Assembly: GCA_008729055.1 (NCBI GenBank)
Contig: SDUX01000008.1
Span: 2,418,001-2,482,000, forward strand
Reading direction: 5' to 3'
From: Pyropia haitanensis
Lineage: Eukaryota; Rhodophyta; Bangiophyceae; Bangiales; Bangiaceae
DNA: 64,000 bases
The notes below the pieces were generated by a model that ran no database searches, was not told the DNA's origin, and worked only from the letters and a program-made list of their open reading frames with translations. The position numbers were made by a program, and so were the translations under genes. This document shows, one piece after another, positions 31,964 through 40,249 of this stretch (position 1 is its first letter; each line of letters starts with the position of its first letter).

Positions 31964-33206
31964 CCCGCGTCCGCGCTTGGCCGCCGCCGCCGCCGCGGCG
32001 GCCAACCGCCGGCGGGCTACCCCCCCCCCGCCACCCCCGCCGCGGCCGGCGCGGCCCCTCGCCCCGCGGCGCCCGCGCCGGCGGCTCCCCACGGCGCGCC
32101 ACAGTTGCCACAGCCAGACGGGGGCGGCGCCGCCGTCCAGCCAGGGGGGATGAGCCCCGGCGGCGGGGGCGCCCACGGCGCCGAGACCAACATGGACGGC
32201 GCCGCGGCAGCGGCGGTGGGGGCGGCGGCCACGGCGGCGGCGCTGTAAGGTGGGCAGTCGACCGCGGGGCGCGGGGCCCAGCCGCCGTCCGCCCAACCCC
32301 CCACGCCGAGCCTTCCGCCCAGACTATTCAGGTCGCCCCTCCCCCCGCCCCACCCCCCGGCGGTGCCCAGCGGCCGAAAGAGGGCGCCCTCCGCGGCGTC
32401 ATCTAGCATGGCCTGCACCAGGTCCACCTTGAGCGCGTCCCGCACGTCTGGCAGGGCCAACCGGATCGCCGACACGGTGTGAGAGAGCGCGCTGATGCCG
32501 CCGGCCACGCTCAGGCCGCGGACAATGCAAAAGCCGCCGTAGCGTGTGGGCACCACAATCGCACCCGACGGGGTCGCCATCGCCATGGCTGCCGCCGCGC
32601 CGACTGGGTCATCAACGGGTGGCTCGGTGAGAACCGCGCGGGGGTCAGAGGGGCTGGTCACCGCGCCAATGAGGTGCAGCAGCGTCGACGCAAAGCCGCT
32701 AAAGTCGTAGGGGTGTACCCCCAGCGGGCCCGGGGTAGAGGAGCTGGCGACGCCTCCAGAGCTGGCACTCGCGCTGACGCTGGCACTTTGGCTGGGAGCG
32801 GCGGGAGGGGGGGCTGCAGCGCCATGCGCGGCGGCCACACCGTGCTGCGACGTGCCGTTGGGCAACGGAGCCACGGCAGGGGCGGCACTATCGAGGACGC
32901 TGCTGTCGCTCACGCCACGGTCGACCCCCCCGTGGCCGTTTGCCTGCGGCGGCGGCAACCCGAGGCCCGCCGCCAGCGTCGACAGCGACGCGTTGCTCGC
33001 CGACAGCCCCGCGGCGAGGGAGGAGAGGGGCGACGGCAGGGGCGACGGGAGGGGGAGTTCATCGTCCAGCGCCATGGACACGGGGGCGTCGAGGCCACCA
33101 AGCGCGTCGGCCGCCAAGCCGCGGAGGACGGGCGTGGCGAACGGCGGAGGCGGCGACGACGGTGGGGGCGACGGCAACCGAGACGGCAGCGGCGGCGACG
33201 GCGGCG

Positions 33207-33244
<38 letters not shown>

Positions 33245-34290
33245 TCGGCGGCGGCGGCGCCCCCACCCTGCACGCCAGGCTGCGGCACCCCGCCCGGGGG
33301 CGGCGCGTCCTCGGCCGCCCCCCCGGCAGCCACCTCCTCCACATCTACCCGGTGGAGCACCGAGTCGGGCAGCCGCTCCGCCGTCGGCGCCGACGCGAGC
33401 ACCACCATCACCCGCCGCCGCCGCGCGCACGCCGGGTCGGACGAGAAGGACATGGTAAAGACGCTCGGCTGGGCCGACAGGAGCCCCGCGTCGGCGCCCA
33501 CTCCCCCCCCCCCCCACCGGCGCCCGCGCGCCAGCCCGCAAACGAGGCGGCCATGCGTGTGTCGGCCCAGCCGACGGCCACCACCTCCCGCGTCGTCTCG
33601 TCCATGAGGAACCGACATCGGCGGGGGGGGAGGAGCGTCCTGGACGTGCCGGGGATCGGCGCGACCTGGGAGCTGCTGCGGCACTCGAGGACGCCCAGCG
33701 TGCGGCCGTTGGAAAAGGATATTGGGCAAAACTGAGGGGGGGGGGGGGCGGAGGGGGGGGGGATGGGGGGGGGAATGGCAGGCAAGGGCGACCATCAAGG
33801 GACAAGGGATAACGCGACGGTGGGCGCGGCACGAAGCGCGGACGGATAGTTCCCCGGCAAGTCAGCACCGCGCCCGCCGCTTCGAAGCCGCCCGCCCACG
33901 GGGGCGGTGCAGCACATGGGGAATGGCGGCCACGTCATGCCCCTCCCCGCAGCCTCCCCCCCCCCCCACCTCCCCCCCTCCATCCAGCGCCACCCCCCTC
34001 CTCCCCTCTCCCACCCCCCCCCCACGTACCAGAAACTGCAGCTGGATGTGCCGCGACGCACTCCCCGCCACCTGGATCCGCTTATCCACCGCCACCGCCG
34101 CGCGGAGGCTGGCGGCCGACAGGGTCAGGCCCGCCCCCCCCGCGGCGCCGCGCGGCGGCAGCAGCCACGCCCGCGCGGCCGCGTCGGTGCGCAGCAGCCG
34201 CATCGCCGCACAGTCGCCGTGGGCCCCCAGCTCGGGAGTGGGGCCGGGGGGGAAGGCGGGCGCCGCCACCGCCACTTGCGTCTGCGCCAT
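31421..34290 (-). CDS. Probable transcription factor with C-terminal bZIP-like basic region (one intron, two frame breaks)
   Basis: Exon 1 (34030-34290) starts MAQTQVAVAAPAFPPGPTPE and ends RHIQLQFL. The intron 33732-34029 begins GTACGT and ends CTCAG, phase 0. Exon 2 continues FCPISFSNGRTLGVLECRSS ... FLMDETTREVVAVGWADTR. The frame changes at the C13 run 33503-33515, then reads LSAQPSVFTMSFSSDPACAR and VMVVLASAPTAERLPDSVLH. Pro/Ser-rich linkers and a conserved-looking block (GGFCIVRGLSVAGGISALSH, DALKVDLVQAMLDDAAEG) follow. It changes again at the C10 run 32020-32029 and ends with the basic region YRRQVRNRESAARSNEKRRL before an Ala-rich tail and DDERTEQIVQRPPA. The basic region matches bZIP (N..SAA.S), but the invariant Arg eight residues after Asn is Asn here, and no leucine heptads follow. 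A nuclear DNA-binding role is likely, not certain. Confidence 0.6.
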
Positions 34291-34674
34291 GGCGGCGCGA
34301 GCACCGCCAGGGCGGGGAGAGGGTGCAGAAGGGGGAGGGCAGCGGGCAAGGGAGGGAGGGAGGGGGGTAACGGCGGCGGCCCGCAGCGGGGACACGGAGA
34401 TAGGACGCACCCGTCAGGCAGGAAGGGGAGCGCACCGCGGGGGCGGGGTGAAAGGAGCGGACGCACCAGCCGCGAGGGCGGAGGGGGGAGGCAACGGCGG
34501 AGGCGCGCGTGGGGGAGGCGGCGGACAGAGGGTGGAGGCCCGACGACACGTGGGCACGCCTCGCGCGGGCGGCCGCGTCAACGCTGGTGGAGCCGGTGCT
34601 GCCGCCAAAACGGGCTCCCCGCGACAGTGTGTGACCGCCGGCCAGCGCGACTCGAGAGCTTCGGCATGCGCGGC

Positions 34675-34741
34675 GTGGGTACCAATTGTGGGTAAAATGG
34701 GGGTGAGCGACCCATGTTGAGGTACCCACAATTGTACTCAC
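34675..34741. repeat. Imperfect inverted repeat
   Basis: GTGGGTACCAATTGTGGGTA (34675-34694) is nearly the reverse complement of TACCCACAATTGTACTCAC (34723-34741), with one substitution and one gap, around a 28-base loop. The flanking word GAGCTTCGGCA occurs on both sides in the same orientation. Confidence 0.8.
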
Positions 34742-35236
34742 GTCGAGCTTCGGCAAGTACTCAAATGTCAATCGGGTCCGTCGCGCGGTCGGCCCAATCG
34801 AAAAAAAGCCACTTACGGCATACCGCCGTTTTCCGCACGTATTTAGGGTGCGCAACGGCACCCGTGAGTGCTGCGCCTGGGACTGACAGCCCATACCGCG
34901 TTTAGATGGGCCGCTTTGAGGAGGACGCGTGGGGGGCGGAAGGGAGGGCGGGTCCAGGGGCCAAGAGCGAAATCCTACGCGGACGGTCCTCGCCCGTGCC
35001 TCGGAAGTAGGCGTACACAAAGGAGCGCCACAGCCGGATAGGCAGCCCTCAGCAGAGGGCGTCCAGACGGCGGCGGTGCTGCTGTGGTGACAGCAGTCAG
35101 TCGGAAAGTATCTGGCTACGCGCGCACCCTTGATCTAAATACGTGTTCGGGTGGCGCGAAGCGCTCCGCGGGAAGCGCAGTCGGACCGGTATCTGACGTG
35201 GGTACGAGGGGGGGGATGGATAGCCATTTATGGGTC

Positions 35237-35307
35237 GTCAAATGTGGGTCGGAGACTTAACGTGGCAGAAACGTGTCCCCGACCCACGCCACCGACCCAC
35301 ATTTGAC
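35237..35307. repeat. Perfect 16-bp inverted repeat
   Basis: GTCAAATGTGGGTCGG at 35237-35252 and its exact reverse complement at 35292-35307, 39 bases apart. It could form a stable hairpin or be the termini of a tiny element. Confidence 0.92.
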
Positions 35308-35516
35308 ATGCCGAACCCCTCTACTGCGCCCGCCGTACTCACACTCCCCTCTCCTGCGCTGTGCCGGCTCAACTGTCTGAAGAATGGGTTCTTCTTTGGC
35401 TGCGACCGACACCGCACGCATGCCAAAAACAGTTGCAGGAGTCGCCACCTGCACGTCGGACGGAGTCTTGCGGAAATCGACAGTTCTTTGCGACCGCGCT
35501 CATGTTTTGACACTAG

Positions 35517-35640
35517 AGAGTTTTGGCAACTGCATATCTCAGTATTTTCTCACTATTGGTTCACTATCTCGCAGCAGGTGAGATATGCCGTAGTGAGCAC
35601 ATGGAAAGAGTTTTGGCAACTCAGCTATCAGTGTTTTTCT
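35517..35640. repeat. Direct repeat, two copies 90 bp apart
   Basis: AGAGTTTTGGCAACT...TATC.CAGT.TTTTCT at 35517-35550 recurs at 35607-35640 with a few changes. Confidence 0.8.
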
Positions 35641-36071
35641 GCCTCGGGTCATGTGCGAGCGAGCAGACGACGGAGTTTGGGGCTGCTAGGTCGCTTGGAC
35701 AGGCCTCCTCGACTGGTCGGAAGTTTTGCTACATTTCTTTCCGGGGAGTGAGGGTGGCTAGCGGTGTCGTGGCAATGGTCGCGTACAGCCTGTGGCCGCT
35801 GCTGCAGGTAGCGTCCCTAGCTGCCATCAGAGACCATTGTCTTGCCGTCTGCAGATGATTTCCATTGCTTGACTCATGAGCCTTGGGCGCTGCCAACAAA
35901 GGCTAGCACCTTGTCCCCGGGGAGGAGCAGCAGGATGGCGAACTGGCCAACCGAGAGAGAGATACTCGCTTTTCTGTGGCCGCGCCGGAAAAAAGGAGGC
36001 TAGGTGGTTACACCCACCAAAACCGTCACCGCCGTTATCACGCAGTGGTGGTGGCAACCGACGACGAGGGG

Positions 36072-36168
36072 GGCGGCAAGCCGGAAGGTCGGTGATCGCC
36101 AGTAGCGCCCCGGCGGCGGCACGCCGGAAGGTCGGGGATCGCCAGTAGCGCCCCGGCGGCGGCAAGCG
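36072..36168. repeat. 43-bp tandem repeat, about 2.2 copies
   Basis: The unit contains GCCGGAAGGTCGG, ATCGCCAGTAGCG and CCCCGGCGGCGGCA. The two copies differ at only a few positions. Confidence 0.9.
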
Positions 36169-36300
36169 TATCAGATCGGTGTGAGTCAAGAAACAATATA
36201 GGATTTATCCAATAGTGTAGAGTGGTGCCACCGTTCATGAATCACCCAGGTATTCGTAAAAGTCGTGCTGTATCGCCAGTATCTGCGACGAAAAAACCGC

Positions 36301-36307
36301 AAAAAAA
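36301..36307 (-). terminator. Pol III terminator of tRNA-Ala
   Basis: Seven T on the minus strand, starting three bases after the discriminator base of the tRNA. Confidence 0.75.
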
Positions 36308-36310
36308 TTT

Positions 36311-36419
36311 TGGAGCAGCAGGGGCCATCTGTCATCAATCGATCCCTGGACCTCGCGCACTCACGGACGCATTCGGACGTGCTTGCGAAGCGCGCACTCT
36401 ACCACTGAGCTACAACCCC
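36311..36419 (-). tRNA. tRNA-Ala (CGC) with insertions in the anticodon loop (24 nt) and T-loop (13 nt)
   Basis: Minus strand, 109 bases. Acceptor GGGGTTG pairs with CTGCTCC (one T-T mismatch at 6-67) and includes the G3-U70 wobble that is the main alanine identity element, plus discriminator A73. D-arm is GCTC AGTGGTA GAGT. Anticodon stem CGCGC/GCGCG is perfect, and the loop starts TTCGCA, giving anticodon CGC. Twenty-four extra bases (36360-36383) follow, with CACG/CGTG pairing near the proposed junctions. T-stem CAGGG/CCCTG is perfect but encloses 20 bases: ATCGATT plus a 13-base extra segment (36324-36336). Removing both leaves a 72-nt tRNA. A T7 stretch follows. The exact cut sites are inferred. 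A decayed tRNA gene is the alternative, but perfect stems and G3-U70 argue against it. Confidence 0.8.
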
Positions 36420-37009
36420 ACTTCTTGCCAAATGTACACACTTCAAAAGTTATAACCTTAATTGCAAAGTGCGCTGGTATCGGTTCGACTCCCGTCAACC
36501 TGCGCCGTGGTTTGGCCTTCCCCGTCGTTGTTTCTATGGCCTGCGGGTCTTCGCGGTCACGGGCGCTCCCGCCACTGCCTGCACAGCTCTGAGGTTGCCG
36601 CGGGCGACCTCCCCCCTTGGACTCGGATGCCACCCCCCCGCGGCCCCCGTGCCTCGGCACCTGCGACCGCGCGGTGGCCACCCGACATGGACGGTGTGCC
36701 CAGCGGCAGGTCTACTGCAACAGCGGCGCAGAAAGCCGCCGTAAGGATGGGGGTGGCGGCGTCCCCGTCGCACACTGGCCGTCCCAGCGTCAGCGCTTCC
36801 TCTCTACGGATCGCCTGGCGCACCTATCGGGGGGCAACGACGTCCCGCGGCCGTGGCCTCGGGTGCACACTCGTGCGCGTATCACCCCTCGTCAAATGGT
36901 TTTTTTTTATGAGTGCGTCCCTACAGGCACTGGCGCGGCGCCAGCTGAGCGGGCGCACATGCGGTGCAACACCCTTTGCCACAGCAGCTCCATGCAGTAA
37001 GGTCCCGTC
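36420..37009. other. Intergenic
   Basis: Between the tRNA-Ala gene and the weak zinc-finger gene. It contains a box-B-like GGTTCGACTCC at 36483, for which no cloverleaf could be built. Otherwise GC-rich and featureless. Confidence 0.5.
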
Positions 37010-38269
37010 TCAGTCGCCGCCGAAATCCCCTCCCCCGCCTTCCCCCCGCGTTCTCAGCGGCCAGCCAAACGTATCCCCCCCGCCGCCCCCCCACCATAGC
37101 CACCGTTGCCATCCCACCGCCTCCCCCTCCCGAAGGGCGAGCCCCCCCCCCGCCCCCGGCGCCAGCAGCGCCCCCGCCACCGCCCGCCCCCCCCCCCGCC
37201 GCGGCGTCCCGGTCGCGCGCTCGCTTCCGCTCGTGCACCAGCCGGATGCGGCGCTTGAGGTCCGGGTGGCGGCTAAAGTTGCTGTCGCAAAGGTGACACC
37301 CGTATGGCAGCGCCCACAAGGGCTCTCGCCGACGCTGCGGGGGTGGTGGCAGCGGCGTGGGCGGGGACGGCTTCCCCGCCTGAGCGCCGCCACCCGCCGC
37401 CCACGCACCACCAACGACGTTGTTGTGGAGGCCGCCGCCCACGCACCGCCAACGACGTTATTGTGGAGGCCGCCGCTACCACCGCCGTCGCCGACGCCCG
37501 CCGTCGACACGTTGGTGTCCCAGGGGGGGGCCGAGCGCGCCGCCGCGGTGTATCAGTCACCGTCACCGCCGTCAAAACCGTTGCTGCCACCCCCGCCGCC
37601 GCCGCCAGGCTCAGATGTCAATGCCTCACCAAGGCCAGCCCTGTAGACGGCGCTTGGCTGTTGCTTTGCCGCCCGATCAAAACCAGCGCCGTAGCCTCCG
37701 CCGGGCTCGTCCTTCACCCCACCCGGGTCAGCCCCGTCATCGACGCCACCGCCACCGCTGCCACCGCCGCCGCCGCCACTATCGACGCCACGGTCGCCGC
37801 CGACGCCGGCGGCGCGGACCCCCCCCAGGGCTCCGCCGTGCCAGCTGTCGCCACCACCACCGCCACCACCGCCACTACCACTGCGGACGCTCCGGCCTGC
37901 CAGCCGGGTGGACGAAGGCGGCACGGTCGCTGCCGCTGCGGCTGTCGCGGCCGTCACGATCACCGCCGACGGCGGCACCACGGCCGACCGGCCTGTGATG
38001 CCGCCGCGGCCGGCAGGCCGCCGGTGCTCCACGGCGGCCGCCGCCCGCTGGGCGCGCGCCGCCGCCGCTGCTGCTGCTGCTGCCGCGGCCGACGCCGCCA
38101 CAAAGCCAAGGGGCACAAAGTCAAGGTGCGGCTGCTGGTGCGCCGGCAGCGGCGGCGGACACGGTGGGCGTCGACCAACGCTGCCTGTTCCCTCTTTGAG
38201 GTGCTCAGAAATCTCGATAAAGTGTCCAGTCCCACTGCTTGCGCGATAATAGTTGCTCATGCAGAGCAT
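37010..38269 (-). CDS. Candidate zinc-finger protein, uncertain model
   Basis: The supporting evidence is a single finger-like segment, YGCHLCDSNFSRHPDLKRRI followed by RLVHERKR (plus-strand ~37220-37310). It has CxxC, the Phe and Leu of a C2H2 finger and the last His, but the first ligand His is Arg (CGC). Upstream on the same strand, in another phase, is a Gly/Ala-rich region with DDGADPGGVKDEPGGGYGAG and FDRAAKQQPSAVYRAGL, which resembles a transcription-factor activation region and includes a sumoylation-type VKDEP. The phases could be reconciled at G or C runs near 37521 and 37141, but this is unproven. The N-terminal MLCMSNYYRASSG lies in AT-richer DNA and may not belong. Start and end are approximate. 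Confidence 0.35.
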
Positions 38270-39640
38270 CCATTCGTCAATGATCCATCATCTGCGGCAT
38301 CTCATTGGTCACCTTCTGTTCGTTCTTGCTGTTGTCGCGATGCGACAAAATTCGGGCATCTGCAATACGATGCTCCTGTTTCTCGTAGAGTTGGCATGTA
38401 CCTATCGCCGAATCTTGGAGATCCTCAACATCTCAAATGTTACCCGTGGCACGCAAAGAAATTGTTGCTTCATCGATGACCAGGCCGCCCGTCCCTGCAG
38501 CCACGCATCGTCCATGCTACCGCGCACCAATGGGCAAAGAAAACACCGCTCCCAGAGGGCAAAGCCTTGAAAGGTTGCTGCTACCTGATGTTCGCCTCCA
38601 ACGGCTGCACTGATCGAGTCTCCAGACTTTGGGCGTAGGGCCCGCCGAGGGCCAAACGCAATCGCCTCTAGTAGTCGAATGCACCAGAAGAAGCAACCCG
38701 AGCAGCGTCAGCGGTTCGGCCGTCGCCAGCGACGCCGCGCTTGAGCTCCGTATCGTCGCCTTTCGGCAGGACCCAATAGATTCCTTCCTCACCGTTGACC
38801 TGTGGCAGCCATAGAATGAAAACCGCAGACGAGCGGCGGGTGAGTCTCAGCTGGCGGGGAGGTGGGATACATGAGAGCGAGTGTGGGGAGCAGACACAGG
38901 CCGGTGTTGACGGTGCGCAAGATTTTCGCTGGGTTTGAGTCCCAAGATGGACAAGCGAAGGGTCGTACGGCGGTCCCCGCAACATGGTCACATCGTGAGC
39001 TACTCTTCTTGCCTCTCCTCCAACAGGACACGCACCAAATGCTCTCCATACATATAGGTCGCAGCCCTTGCATGGGTCGCTGACAAGCTCCAGTAGCAAA
39101 GAGCGTGCACAGAGTCATAATCTCAACAACTTTCCACACCCCCTCAGCAACAGCACCGCCGCAGCCGCCACCCATCCCGCACAATATTCCCACGCCAATG
39201 GCCAACGGGCGCCACCGCGAAAGGCACAGCGCAGGGGCGTGCCGTTCCGTCCCCCCGCTAGCCCATCCCACCTCGTCGGCCGCGCTCCGCCCGGCCCCGC
39301 CCGCCCCGCCCCGCCCCGCCCCGCCCGCCCGCGACGACCACCAACGCCGCGCACGCGGGGGCAGCTCCCCGGCGGGGGTGCCCGGGGGCGCGCACACCAC
39401 ACGGCCACGCGCTCCGCCGCGACAGCGCACCCGCGGAGCACCAGCCAGCAGCTCCATCCCCGCCCCAACTGGTGGCCACCACTGCGCCCACGCGTGCGCG
39501 CGAGCGGCGGCGGCCGGCGCGCCCACAGCCGACATCTTGCCACGGGCCGTCGCCGTGCACCCCCCACCCCACCCCCCGCGCCCCGCGCCCCCCACCCCCC
39601 CTTCCTCCCCCGACCTCTCCTCCTCCCCTCTCGGCTGCCG
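38270..39640. other. Intergenic
   Basis: AT-richer section 38200-38600, then mixed, then GC-rich with CCCGCC repeats (39295-39330) and C runs. Open frames here have no domain. It lies downstream of the SAM-DUF202 gene (minus strand). Confidence 0.5.
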
Positions 39641-40249
39641 CTAAAACCCGTCAATGAGGATAATGACGAGCACAAACACCGCCGCGGTGAGCACCGCAAA
39701 GAGCATGCCCAGCACCCCGTACCGGTCCGGGTCGTAGGCGGGCGTCTTGGCGCCCGACCGCTCGATCATGCCAATCACCTGCCGGTACCGGTACACACCG
39801 TACAGCAGCGCCCCCACGCCAATGGCGGCAAAGTAGAGGCTCGCGGCGGTCACCAGCGGCCGCTCCCGAAACTTGGGCGTCAGCCGCAGCGTGACGATGG
39901 CAAAGCCGAGCATCTGCACACCGACGCGCATCCACGAGTGGTACGACCGCACGTTGGACAGGTGGTCCAGGATGCGGCCGTGCTCCGGCAGCGCGTCCAC
40001 CGCGTCCGCCGTCGTTGGCGACGTCCGCGCCTCGGCGTCGCGGACGAGCAGCGCGGCGATGCCGTCGAGCAGGTCCCGCCGGTGCCGCAGGTGCCGCACG
40101 CCCAGGTCGTCGCGCAGCTCGTCGCTCGTCAGCGTCCGCAGCACGTCGCCGGTGATCTCATTCGCCGCAAAGGCCGCGCCGTAGCGGGCGTAGCCGAGCG
40201 CCGACAGCCACGCCTGCACGTCGGCGGCCGTGTGCACGCGGGCGGGCAT
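39641..40249 (-). CDS. SAM-domain protein with C-terminal DUF202 membrane domain
   Basis: From the only in-frame ATG (MPARVHTAADVQAWLSAL) the protein has 202 residues. Residues ~5-70 fit a SAM domain: VQAWLSALGYARYGAAFAAN, then EITGDVLRTLTSDELRDDLG and RHRRDLLDGIAAL. The C-terminal part has NVRSYHSWMRVGVQMLGFAI, a DUF202-like start, and three hydrophobic helices ending VFVLVIILIDGF. DUF202 occurs in bacterial YidH proteins and in the VTC1-type subunit of the polyphosphate polymerase/vacuolar transporter chaperone complex. The SAM part could mediate oligomerisation on the cytosolic face. The frame stays open upstream to 40531 with a hydrophobic stretch but only a GTG there, so a longer or spliced N-terminus is possible. 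Confidence 0.78.
   Translation of the reverse strand: MPARVHTAADVQAWLSALGYARYGAAFAANEITGDVLRTLTSDELRDDLGVRHLRHRRDLLDGIAALLVRDAEARTSPTTADAVDALPEHGRILDHLSNVRSYHSWMRVGVQMLGFAIVTLRLTPKFRERPLVTAASLYFAAIGVGALLYGVYRYRQVIGMIERSGAKTPAYDPDRYGVLGMLFAVLTAAVFVLVIILIDGF

Larger units (their letters stand above)
34291..36310. other. Intergenic, rich in small inverted and direct repeats
   Basis: After a GC-rich promoter-proximal part (34291-34660) the DNA becomes moderate in GC and carries the small repeats listed separately (34675-34741, 35237-35307, 35517-35640, 36072-36168). They look like remnants of short non-coding mobile elements. No protein gene. Confidence 0.55.

Noticed and set aside
31851..32234. 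Plus-strand Ala/Arg/Pro open frames opposite the bZIP-like region
   Set aside because: Antisense shadows of the GCC-rich minus-strand gene.
36470..36510. Second tRNA suggested by GGTTCGACTCC on plus
   Set aside because: The T-stem has a mismatch and no anticodon or acceptor partner is found upstream; it is on the strand opposite the tRNA-Ala, so it is not a permuted half of that gene.
38200..38480. Transposase remnant in AT-richer DNA
   Set aside because: All frames are interrupted and no DDE or zinc-binding motif could be recognised.
38920..38960. tRNA-like GGTTTGAGTCCC
   Set aside because: T-loop lacks the conserved C56 and no cloverleaf can be formed.
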